DNA of 64,000 bases. Source: Planctomycetota bacterium (GTDB lineage: Bacteria > Planctomycetota > MHYJ01 > WSZJ01 > JACPWG01). Location: the NCBI GenBank assembly GCA_016197205.1, contig JACPWG010000093.1, forward strand, positions 1-64,000. The letters are read 5' to 3'. Numbering within the stretch: position 1 is the stretch's first letter; every line of letters begins with the position of its first letter. The notes below the pieces were generated by a model. It had not been told where the DNA came from and searched no databases. It worked only from the letters and a program-made list of their open reading frames with translations. Shown here piece by piece: positions 35,401 through 44,300 of the stretch. The position numbers and the translations under genes are program-made.

Positions 35401-38170
35401 CCCAGAGCTGCTCCAACGGGTGTCGCGGGCCGCCGGCCCGCTCGGACGCTCGGCCGTACACCCACGCGGTCGCGGTCTCCAGTCCGCCGAAGCGACCGGC
35501 CAGCCGTTCGGTCAGGTCCGGCAGCGCCAGCGCCAGCTCGCGGCCCATGCCCGCGTAGGCGGCGGCGGCCCCGGTGAAGACAAAGGCCAGGTCCCCGCCG
35601 ATCGGCGCCTCGCGGAACGCGACCCCCTCGGGCAGCGATCCACCCTCGGCCAGGAAGCGCAGCGCCGACTCCCGACGACGCGCCAGCTCCTCGTCGGTCG
35701 CGGCCACCAACACGAGCCGGGCGGGTCCCTCGGCCGGCGAGGCGTGGCCGGCGCGCATTGCGCGCAGAAGGTCGGCGCGATTCGAGCCTGAGTATACGAA
35801 GAGCCCGGGCGGAGGTTCGATGAGCGCGGGTGCGGCCCGCCCGTCCGCCCGCAGCCGCACGGATGCCGACGCGCCGGAGAAGGACGCGACCGAGACGCTC
35901 GCCGTCCGGGGTCCGAACCACGGAGCCGCCGGCCGCCCGTCGGCGAGTCGCGCGCCGTGCCGGAGGGCAAGCGCGGCAGCCGCTGCCTGCAGCAGTCCGG
36001 AGGCCGCGTGCGCGCTCCCCGCGAGCCCCGTCGCCGCCACGGCCTCCCCGCCTGCACCCGGCTCGACTACGGCGAATACCTGATCCCCGAGCCGGCGAGC
36101 GTCCTCGAGTCGGCGAAGAACGAGCACGACCGCGGCATCCGCCGGCGAGGACTCGCGTCCCACTCCCGCCAGCGCGGCCTGGTGCACCGTTTCGCAGGAG
36201 AGGTCGACTGCGCCGACGATCGCCGCGTCGATTTCGCCGGCGCGGAGGGCGCGTGCGGCGACCTCGAGCGCGGTGACGCCCGACAGCTCCTCGGACGACA
36301 GCGTGAAGCTCGGGCCGGCGAGGTCGAGCTGGCTGTTGATCCGGTTGGCGGGGATGTTGGGCATCGTGCCGAGCACGCCCGCCGCCTCCAGCCGCGGCAG
36401 CACGGAATCGCGGGCCGCTTGCAGCCAGGCGCCGTTGCCGTCCGCGCCCCACGCCTCCGCCCAATCGGCCAGCCGCCACCTCATGCCGTAGCGCGCGACC
36501 GCCGGATCGCACCCCATGCCGATCAGCACCGCCGTCCGCTCGCGCGGCAGCGACAGCCCGGCCGCGGCCTCGCGCGCCGCTTCCAGCACGAGCACCTGTT
36601 GCGGGAGCGCCTGCTCGAGATCGCGCGGTGGGAAGCGCAGGCCCTCGAGCGCCGCGCTCACCGTGTCCCGCGCACCGGCCCGCGCCGCGCCCGAGAAGAG
36701 CGCGTCGGCGAAATCACGGACGCACTCCCCGTCTCCCACGCGCGCGCCGACCCCCACGATCGCGACTGCCGGCGCCGGCGCGGTCGGCGCAACCGCCGAC
36801 TGCACGACGGTCCTGCTCTTCCACGCCTCCGGCTGGAACTGTTCGACGAGGACGTGCGCATTGTTGCCGCCGAACCCGAACGCGCTCACCGCGGCCCGCC
36901 GCGGGCCCTTCGTCGTCCACGGCTCCGCGGCGCCCAGCAGGCGAAAGGGCGTGCCGCGTAGCGCGTCGATCGGCGCTTCCGCGTGCAGCGTCGGCGGCCG
37001 GACGCCGGCCTCCATCGCGGCAAGCACCTTGATGAGTCCCGCCACGCCCGCGGCCGTGATCGGATGCCCGAGGTTTGATTTCAGCGAGCCGAGCGGCAAG
37101 TCCGCGACGCCCGCGTACGCCTCCGACAGGCTCCGAAGCTCGGTCGCGTCGCCGACGACCGTGCCCGTCGCGTGGCACTCGACGAGCGAGACGTCGCCGG
37201 GCACGAGTCCCGACCCTTCGAAGGCCAGCCGGATTGCGCGCGCCTGACCTTCCTCGGACGGGGCGAGCAGGCCGCGCCCGCGCCCGTCGTTCGAAAGGCC
37301 GATCCCGCGCAAGACCCCGTGGATCCGGTCGCCGGCCGCGACGGCGTCCTCGAGTCGCTTGAGCACGACGAAACCCGCGCCCTCCGCGGGCACCAGGCCG
37401 TCGGCCTCGCGGTGGAAGGGGCGGCTTCGTCCCGTCCGGCTCATCGCGGAGAGGGCGCAGAAGCCGACGTGGATAAAGAGGTCGTCCGCGCAGTTCACGG
37501 CGCCGGCGACCATGAGGTCGGCCGTGTGGTCGTGAAGGCGGTCGCACGCGAGCTTAAGCGCGTAGAGGGAGGAGGCGCAGGCGGCGTCGAGGGCGAAGGC
37601 GCCGCCGCCGAGGCCGAGCGCGCGGGCCGCGAGATGGGCGGGGAGGCCCGACATGAAACGATTGCGCGGGTCCGGGCGTCGAAGGCCGGCCCTTTCGCGC
37701 GCGCCGCCACCGAGAAAGCCCGGGCCTTGCGCGTCGAGCCAGACGCTCTCGGCGAAGCGGGCCATGGAGGCCGCGGGGAAGGAGAGGTTGCCGAGCACGA
37801 GCCCGGCCCTCGCGGACGCGCGCTCGTGACCGACCGCGAGCAGCGCTTCTCGCACGCCGTGCAGAACCCATTGGAAGAGCGGGTCCAGCGCGAGGACTTC
37901 CTCGGCGGGCAGGCCGAAGCCGGCCGGGTCGAAGACCTGCTCGAAGCCTGAGACGTACCCGCCCGCGTCGGACCAGGTGCGGTCCGGCGCATCTTCGGGC
38001 CCGCGGCCTGGGGCGGCGAGCGCATGCGCGGGGGCGAGTCTCCAACGCCCTTCGGGCGCGGCCGCGATCGCGGAGCGCCCGGCGGCGACGTTCGCCCACA
38101 GCGCTTCCGGCGTGAGCGCCCCGGGCAGGATGCAGGATCGTGCGACGACGGCGATCGGTTCGAACGGCAT
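29276..38170 (-). CDS. PfaC-like megasynthase: KS-CLF-AT-(DH)4-DH-PlsC
   Basis: About 2964 residues. Order seen: an active ketosynthase (DAACASS, Cys198, plus ECHATGT and NLGH); a chain-length-factor-like KS without Cys (FTLSSEELSG, near 625); an acyltransferase (GYSSGES, Ser951); a Pro/Ala linker; four FabA-like hot-dog segments from about 1355 to 2150, two with strong motifs (FAGHFKNDPCMPG near 1640 and FKAHFYQDPVQPG near 2055); a PKS-type DH-like stretch (2185-2560); and a PlsC acyltransferase (NHQVGIES near 2625, EGTRS near 2720). The type is the iterative Pfa/secondary-lipid synthase that builds unsaturated chains, here with AT and PlsC fused. GTG 38203 is an alternative start; ATG 38170 follows GAGGGGG. 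It is second in an operon after the PfaA-like gene. The last ~42 residues come from a MITE. The product is unknown. Confidence 0.88.
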   Translation of the reverse strand: MPFEPIAVVARSCILPGALTPEALWANVAAGRSAIAAAPEGRWRLAPAHALAAPGRGPEDAPDRTWSDAGGYVSGFEQVFDPAGFGLPAEEVLALDPLFQWVLHGVREALLAVGHERASARAGLVLGNLSFPAASMARFAESVWLDAQGPGFLGGGARERAGLRRPDPRNRFMSGLPAHLAARALGLGGGAFALDAACASSLYALKLACDRLHDHTADLMVAGAVNCADDLFIHVGFCALSAMSRTGRSRPFHREADGLVPAEGAGFVVLKRLEDAVAAGDRIHGVLRGIGLSNDGRGRGLLAPSEEGQARAIRLAFEGSGLVPGDVSLVECHATGTVVGDATELRSLSEAYAGVADLPLGSLKSNLGHPITAAGVAGLIKVLAAMEAGVRPPTLHAEAPIDALRGTPFRLLGAAEPWTTKGPRRAAVSAFGFGGNNAHVLVEQFQPEAWKSRTVVQSAVAPTAPAPAVAIVGVGARVGDGECVRDFADALFSGAARAGARDTVSAALEGLRFPPRDLEQALPQQVLVLEAAREAAAGLSLPRERTAVLIGMGCDPAVARYGMRWRLADWAEAWGADGNGAWLQAARDSVLPRLEAAGVLGTMPNIPANRINSQLDLAGPSFTLSSEELSGVTALEVAARALRAGEIDAAIVGAVDLSCETVHQAALAGVGRESSPADAAVVLVLRRLEDARRLGDQVFAVVEPGAGGEAVAATGLAGSAHAASGLLQAAAAALALRHGARLADGRPAAPWFGPRTASVSVASFSGASASVRLRADGRAAPALIEPPPGLFVYSGSNRADLLRAMRAGHASPAEGPARLVLVAATDEELARRRESALRFLAEGGSLPEGVAFREAPIGGDLAFVFTGAAAAYAGMGRELALALPDLTERLAGRFGGLETATAWVYGRASERAGGPRHPLEQLWGCSYFCQLHAELTRGVLGLAANAAIGYSSGESNSLFAFGVWTDLEAMIRDCNSSPVFTRELAGEFAAVARSRRKAGVESPAGAWETWSVSAPVAAVRDALASEPRVRLTIVNAADDCVIAGESREIGRVLDRLGRERAVPLGYPLVAHCPEVEEVRQEWIALHRRPTTDVPGVRFYTNATGASYRPTSAAAAEAITGQAVHTLDFPRVIEQAYADGVRVFVEHGPRASCSGWIDRTLGDREHLALPLDRFGKSPVRQAVQAVAWLVAAGVPVRHDAFLERLRAARPEPRPSGPMLRLPAHRKPIRLPALPAPAPVVVSRIAPAEVVARAGAAHAHIAAVHREFVTTQAAVHQRFLDLRSRLLGDLTAAYRSPAPAAAPPSPSHRMATPLPVAPAAPPSLIPRGLAASTPAAPLAPSAPPSISNQQSAISNPPGPRFSRADLEHLASGRISTLFGPLFEPQDGYLRQCRMPEPPLLLADRVMGIDGVAGSMKLGTVWTETDVRSDGWYLHVGRMPAGVMIEAGQADLLLISWLGVDLLNHGERVYRLLGCELTYHGGLPRPGDTLAYDIHVDGHAQQGDVRLFFFHYDCRVNGAPRLTVRHGQAGFFTELELAESGGVLWDAATAEHARDPRLDPPAVRCGKRSFTPEEVRAFADGRAFDCFGPGFEYAQPHVRTPRIQAGRMLFLHRVTEFSTDGGPWGRGYLRAETPVAPDDWFFAGHFKNDPCMPGTLMFEGCLQAMAFYLAGSGYTLERDGWRFEPVPGIPYAMRCRGQVIPSSKLLTYEVFVEEVLSGPEPTLYADLLCTVDGLKAFHARRVGLRLIPDWPLAVWKEAPVAPAPRVHGGDGNLALAPFGGLRGYVETKPVAAADGFAFDYASLLSCAWGKPSEAFGPMYAPFDGTRKVARLPGPPYHFMTRVLHADPPIGAMKTGCRLELEFDVPREVWFFDENDSPHMPFCVLMEAALQPCGWLASYVGSARTTEVDLMFRNLDGTGTVLRELGPDTGTLRTKVKLLSISQSAGMIIESFAVECFVGEERVYEMNTVFGFFPKEAFENQVGLPATPDERARLARPSSVRIDLSSRPPRFCGGSPRLANPMLLMLDRITAHEPAGGRAGLGWWRAEKDVDPGEWFFKAHFYQDPVQPGSLGIEALLQLLEFVMLERGMGEGVENARFESVAVGRPIIWKYRGQVVPKNKVITTELELTEVGEDERGRFAVADGWLWVDGKRIYSAKGMTIRIVAGEAAAGEAAPRTDVLEETLDPAVDAWLLDHCPTWTLPALPMMSMVDRLAAAAQVHTGERAVELLDVQARRWLVFPGGPVRLRTEVTGGADDAAGERGVEVVLSAWREGREPTLSRFEPVATGRVRCAASWDAARAAWPALSEAESEAVADPYASGALFHGQSFKLVRSLRMGPRGASAILDARPYGVPIGALHQALLDGATHAIPHDELWRWSPDIPRDQVGYPHRIARLRLFAAAPTTGEVRVEVRFGGFEGDARFPAFDIQGIAEGRVWAELRLIEALFPKGTIGTAPREARRAFLRDRRYVPGVGLSSESAGITRLSAADVRQTDWLPGNVARIYALALPAGGAAVAEEVAIKEHVARRAFVHPATIDVAADRAGAVASVRPLRRHPVRVARDGDVVTVADDGPSVMELSPLRDHWRSWFGLGAWPAEDLYFGLIERFVRDVVISDPAAFAAVRGRSCLYVANHQVGIESVLFSVIVSALSKASTVTLAKAEHRTSWLGRLIQLSFSYPGAKDPRVITHFEREDREALMRIVAELGAEMRAGGRSVMVHVEGTRSLSCRTPVVRMSSAFIDMALGVGAPIVPVRFVGGLPVAELPARLEFPVGGGRQDYWLGRPIHPEALKALPLKDRKQVVLDAINGLGPRHAEESPSPPDPSFEAKVNAWVARTGATPEHATLWSVLDELPAPGSEETRRLVAGGRAGRLEVPADAPGRWLAELARRLFGEHPVEGAPGDEEVFGRNGDWEKYNTYGTEKARIKGKRPRKNNCADSDLAAPGGAALWAALRGPEARAPRHRSIHENVK
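34111..34144. repeat. GATTGCT heptamer array inside the pfaC-like gene
   Basis: Five heptamers (GATTGCT, GATTGCC, GATTGCT, GATTGCT, GATTGAC) run in the linker between the AT and first DH domains and encode SISNQQSAISN on the minus strand. The composition is far more AT-rich than its surroundings. The same heptamer motif forms the hairpin in the gap upstream of this gene. Confidence 0.8.
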
Positions 38171-38226
38171 CGGCCCCCTCGGCCGTTGACGAGATTCGGA
38201 CACAGCTTGAACCGTTGTTGGCTGCC

Positions 38227-38306
38227 TATTGCTGATTGCCGAATGCGGATTGCGGATTGTTCACGCCCGACAGGCTCGTGCAATCAGCAATCAGAAATCA
38301 GCAATG
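38227..38306. repeat. ATTGCTG heptamer hairpin between the two synthase genes
   Basis: The left arm (38227-38260) repeats ATTGCTG-like heptamers and the right arm (38281-38306) carries the complement (CAATCAG, CAATCAG, AAATCAG, CAATGG). The arms can fold into an imperfect hairpin in the 138-171 nt spacer of the operon. It could affect transcription or mRNA processing between the two genes. Confidence 0.75.
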
Positions 38307-38341
38307 GCTGCGTTCCGTGTCGGGACTCCGCCAACAGGACA

Positions 38342-41300
38342 CTAGACCCGCGCCGCGACCGGCCGGGCAGCCGCATCGCCCGGCACGAGGATGGTCTCGA
38401 CGCCGCGCAGTTCGGCGAGGACGCGGCCGTCTTCGCCGGTCACGGCCACGTCGCACACGGCCCGCGAGTCCGAGACCTGACGCCGATGGACGACGCCGCG
38501 GAGCGGGCCATCGGGGAGGCCTTCGGCGTAGCTCACGTACGCCCCGACGGACATCGGGAGCGACGCGCCGCCCAGGACGTGACGCGTCCAGAGGAGCGCG
38601 AGCTGGAGCGCGCCGTCGAGGGCTGCGGCGTCCGTGCGCCAGGCCCCGCCGGGCCAGCCCTGCTCCCGCGTGCCCGCAAGCTCCCCGGCGATCCCTTCTT
38701 CCGAGATGCCGTCGAGCGAGCGGATGACCTGGAAGGACGGGCCATGGAACAGGGTCCGCCCGTCGTAAACGGACGGCTCCGCCCACGGCGCGAGCATCGG
38801 AGGCGCGAGCGGCTGCGGCGCCACGGGGGCGCGCCCGGTCAGCTCGACGGACGCACTATAGTGGAGGGCGTTCTCGTCGCCGCGCAACTCGACCCCGAGC
38901 ACGGCCCCGTCGCCGTTCGAGATCGTCCGGCAATTCACGCGGTACCGGTGTCCGCCCTCCGCCCAGCGGTCGAGACGGATCCCGCGGAGGACCCGCACGT
39001 CGCGGATGGCGGAGAGCGCAAGGTCGGGCCTGCAGCCGCGCGCGGCGCGGGCGAACCACTCCAACACGAGCACGACCGGGACGACGGGCCGCCCGCCGAT
39101 CACGTGCCCGGAGAGGTACGGGTGCGTACGGGAGTCGACCCAGACCTCCAGCGAAGTGGAGGGATCGGACGCCGCGCCGAGCGCGCCGCCTCCGATCGGC
39201 CCGCCGATCACCAGCTCGACGTCGTCGGGGGAGGACTCCAGCTCTTCGACGAACATGCGTGCGCCCAGTTCGAGCGGGATGAGCGGGACGTCGAGCTTCT
39301 CGAAATGGCCCTTGAGGGCGGGCGTGACCATGCCCCCCTCCCACGGGCCCCAGCCGAAGGACTTGACCACGCAACGGTCGCCGCGACGGCGACGCTCCGC
39401 GGCCGCGACCTTGTTCAGGACCTCATTGGCCGCCGCGTAATCGCACTGGCCGAGGTTGCCCGTGCGCGCTGCGACGGAGGAAAAGAGCGCGAGCACGACG
39501 AGCGGATCCGAGGCGGTGGCGTCGAGGAGCGCGCGCAGCCCGGCGACCTTCGTGTCGAAAACGCGGTCGAACTGCGCGTCGGTCTTCTCGGCGATGAGTT
39601 TGTCGGCGAGCACGCCCGCCCCGTGGATGAGGCCGGTGATCGGGCCCCATTCGCGCCGAACGGTGTCCAGCTCCGTGCGGAGGCGGGCCGCAGCTCCGAC
39701 GTCCACGGGCAGGTAGCGGACCTCGGACCCGGCCGCGCGCAGGGCGTCGAGCGTGACGCGAATTTCGCGGGCCGCCAGGATGCGGGCAACCCGGCCGCCC
39801 AGTTCGGCCGGAGTCACGGCGCGAGCCTCCTGACGGGCCAGCTCCAGGAGCGCGCGCTTGAGCGCCGCTTCGTCGGCCGCGCCGCGGCAAGCGGCGGGCT
39901 CTTCGTCGAGCGGCGTGCGACCGAGGAGCACGACGCGCGGACGGCTTCGCTTGCAAATCGCAAGGAGGGCGGCCGCGGTGACGCCGCGCGCCCCGCCCGA
40001 GACGAGGAGCACGGAAGAGGAGGTGAAGATCGGGCGAACACCCGAGACCGCGGCCGGAACCGCGGAGAGCGTCGTGCGCGTGCCGTCCGCGTGCAGGCCG
40101 ACCTCGCGCGCCGGGCCGCCGGTGAGCAGCTCCTGGAAGAGCGCCTCGGCAAGGGCTTCAGGCGCGCGCCCTCCCCGTTCCAAGTCGATCGCCTTGACCG
40201 CGGCGCGGGGCCATTCGACCGCGGCGGTGCGCGCGAGCCCCGCGACGCCGCCGAGCCAGGCGCGGAGCGGGTCGCGGCCGGCGAGGCCGAAGTCCCCGCC
40301 GGTGTCCTGAACGGTCACGAAGAGTCCGCCGTCGGTTGTGAACCGGGCCGCGACCGAGCGGGCGGCGCGGAAGGCCTCCCGATTGACCTCGACCGCCTCG
40401 TCGACGCCGGCGACCGTCCGCAGCCCGCCGAGGAAGAGCACGGCGTCCGCGTCCGCGGGGACTTCGCGGACGACTTCGGCGCGAATGCCGGCGGCCGCGA
40501 GCCGTCGGGCGAGCGCGGGCGCGAGGCCGCCGCCGTCGTCCGTAAGCACGATGCGACCCGTGCCGAGTCCCGGCAGCGCGAGGCCGACCGCGGGCGCGGC
40601 CGACTCACGCACTACGTAGCGCCGGATGCGGCTGTTTTTTGTCGTTTTTTTTTCCACCCCGGGTTCGACGTGCGCCGCCGGCGCGGGCTTCGAGGCGCCG
40701 GGGGAGCGGAGGTAGTCGACGATCTGCCCGAGCGTCCGGAGCGCGCCCATGCGCGCGGCGTCGACCGGCGGCAGGCCGGGGGCACGCTCGCGCATGGCGG
40801 AGAGGATCTCGACCCGCTTGATCGAGTCGATCCCGAGGTCGGACTCCAGCTCCATCTGCAGGCCGAGCATGTCGGCCGGGTAGCCGGTCTTTTCCGAGAC
40901 CACGGCGAGGAGCAGGGGTTGCAACTCGAGGTTCGACAGCGACGGCGTCGGCGTGGCGGCGGGCGCCGCGGCCGATACGGCGGGCGGTGCAGCGGGCGGG
41001 GGCGGAGTGGCAGCGGGGGCCGGGGCGGGCGCGGGTGCGGCGACGCGCGCCGGGGCTGGCGTCGCGGCCGGCGCGGGAGCACCGGAACCGGGCGAGGACT
41101 TCAGTTGGTCCACGATCTGGCCGAGCGTGCGCAGGGCGCCCATCTTTGCGGCGTCGACGGGGGGAAGGCCCGGGACCGCCTCGCGCATGGCGGAGAGGAT
41201 TTCGACGCGCTTGATGGAGTCGATTCCGAGGTCGGCCTCGAGTTCCATGATCGGCGTCAGCATGTCGGTCGGGTAGCCGGTCTTGTCGGACACCACGGCA

Positions 41301-44300
41301 AGGAGCTTCGCGAGGAGATCGACGCCGGGCGGCGGGGCGATCGCGGCGGGAGCAGGCACAGGTGCGGAGACCGCCGGGGGCGGCGCCGCGGGACGCACAG
41401 GGACCGTCGCGCGCGCGGGAGCGGGGGCCGGCACGGGTGCGGGAGTCGATGCGGGAGCGAGTGCAGGTGCGGGCATCGCCGCGCGCGGCGCCGGGGCCTC
41501 GGTTGTCGGCGCCGGGGCCGCGGCCACGGCGGGCAGCGCCTGGAGAGCGGGCAATGGCGGCAACGGTGCGGACACCGCGTGCACGGGCAGCGCCGTCCCC
41601 GCGAGCATCGCGCTCAGGCCCACGAACGACGTCTCCACGGTCTTCAAGAACGCGATGTGGCTGTCGGCCATCGCGCGCTGGTAGGCCGCGTGCGCCTCGG
41701 CCGTTTGCCGCTGCGCCTCCTGGTACGCCTGCACCCACGCCACGTGCGCTTCGGTCGGCAGTCCGTGGTTCACCCCCGGCACGGTCGGCTGCACCGCCGG
41801 CGCCGGCTGCTCTCTCCGCACAGGTCTCACGTCCGTGCTCCCATCTTCCGCTCCTCGGCTCCCCTGCCGCTGTTCGTCGTTCGACCCGTTGTCCGTCGGT
41901 ACGTTTGCAACCAATGCCGGATTCGCGCTGGAGGCCGTCGCCGGCGCCGCTTTCACCGCCTCCGTCACGGGCGCCGCCTGCACCGCGGGCCGCTCCGGAT
42001 TCGGCGGAGGCAAGGCGGCCGATCCGCCCGGCGGCGGGTACGGCTTGCCGTAGTTGCTTCCGGACAACGGCAGCGCCATCGCCGGTTTTTTTTTCCCGTT
42101 CGAGCCGGTCTGCGCGCCCGGCGCCTTCAGCGACGTCCCGTCGAAGGCCGCCCAGAGCGGAGCGAAGTCGAGCGCCACGCCCGACACGGCCAGGCGTCCC
42201 AGCCCTTCCTGCAGGCTGGTCTCGCCGTGCCGGCCTTTGCGGTCGAGCGCGACCGCCGTGTGCGACCGGTTCCCGAGGATGCGACCGACCAGCTCGGTCA
42301 ACACGGAGCCCGGGCCGACCTCCACGAAGGTCCGCACGCCGCGCGCGTACATCGCCTCGACCTGCTCGACGAACCGCACGGGACGCGCGATCTGCTCCGC
42401 GAGCCGGCGTCGCATCCCGTCCGCGTCGGCCGGATACGGGGCCGCCTCCGCGTTCGAATAGACGTCGAAGGAGGGTTTCCGGAACTCCACCCCGGCGAGG
42501 AACTGCGCGAACGGCACGCTCGACGGCGCGACCAGCTCGCTGTGGAAGGCGGTGGAGACGGGCAGGCGCTTGGCGGTCCCCCCGCCCGTGGTCGCGAGCC
42601 GCCGCTCGACCGCTTCGATCGACGCGGTCGGTCCCGAAAGCACGACCTGCGTGGGGTGGTTGTGGTTGGCGATCACGACGCCGGCCCCCGCGTCTGCGCC
42701 CGCGCCGCCGGCCTTGCGCATCGAGTCGAGCAGCGCGCGGACCTCCTCGATCGGGCGGGCGACCGCGAGCATCGCCCCCGGGGCCGAGGCCGCCGCGTCC
42801 CGCATCAGCTCGCCGCGCCGGCGCGCCACGGTCACGAGCCCCTTCGCGTCCAGCACCCCCGCCGCGCACAGGGCCGTCACTTCGCCGAAGCTGTGTCCGC
42901 CCACGCAGTCGGGCCGCACGCCCACGCCGCGCAAGACTTCGAGCAGCGCCAGGCTGGCGACGCCGATCGCCGGCTGCGCCCACTCGGTCGCGGTGAGCCG
43001 GCGGGCCTGCGCCTCGCGCTCTTCGGCCGAGAACGCCGGGCGCGGGAAGACCACGTCCTGCAGCGGCAACCCGTCGAGCCGCACGCCGGCCGCCGCGTCC
43101 CACGCCGCGCGCGCCGTGTCGCTCGCGATCGCCAGGTCCCCACTCATGCCCACGTACTGGCTGCCTTGGCCCGGGAAGAGGAAGGCGATCCCCCCTTGAC
43201 GCGCGCCGACGGCGTAGTGCGTGCCGGTCGGCGTGGAGAACGGGGACTCGGGCTTCGCCGCGATCGCCGACGCCGCCTGGTCCAGCTTCGCCGCGAGGTC
43301 GTCGAGGCAGGTCGCGACGACCGCGAGGCGGCACGGATCGGTCGAGCGGAAGTCAGATTGCGCCGCGCGCGCGACCGCCGCCAGGGACGAGCCGCCGGCC
43401 GCGACCGCGGTCTTCGCGTCCGCCGCCGCGGCGCGGCAGCGCTCGCCCAGTTCCTTCCCTGTGGCGGCGCCGAGCACCACCAGCTCGGTCGGCGACGTGC
43501 GCAGGCACGCGGCGCGCCGCCCCGGGCCGGTGTACTCTTCCAGGACCACGTGGAAGTTGCTGCCGCCGAAGCCGAAGCTCGATACCCCGGCGCGACGCGG
43601 GTGGGCGGCGTCGCGGATCCAGGGGCGCGCCTGGGTGTTCAAGTAGAAGGGGCTCTTGTCGACCTCCAGCTTCCCGTTCGGCCGCTCGACCTTGATCGTC
43701 GGCGGGATCGTCCGGTGGTGGAGCGCCATCACCGCCTTGAAGAGCCCGGCGGCGCCCGCCGCGGCCTTGGTGTGGCCGATCTGCGACTTCACGGAGCCGA
43801 GCGCGCACCACTGGCGGTCCGCGCGCCCCGATTCCTCGAACGCGAGCCGAAGCCCCTCGAACTCGGCGAGGTCCCCCGCCTTCGTGCCCGTGCCGTGCGC
43901 CTCGACCAGCTCAACCGTCTCCGGTCCGAACCCGGCGCTTTCGTACGCACGGCGAAGGGCGCGCGCCTGGCCTTCGGGGAGCGGCGCGTAGACGCTCTTG
44001 CTGCGCCCGTCGCTTGCGGACCCGAGCCCGCGGATGACCGCGTAGATGCGGTCGCCGTCGCGTTCCGCGTCCGGGAGGCGCTTCAGCGCGAGCATCGCCA
44101 TGCCTTCCCCCAGGAGCGTCCCGTCCGCCGCATCGGAGAACGGTCGGCAGTCGCCGGTCGGCGAGAGCGCGGGCGTCTTGCTGAAGCACATGTACATGAA
44201 GATGTCGTTCATCGCGTCGACGCCGCCGGTGAGCACGAGATCGGACTGGCCGGTCGTCAGCTCGTTCAGCCCCATCGAGAGCGCGGACATCGTGCTCGCG

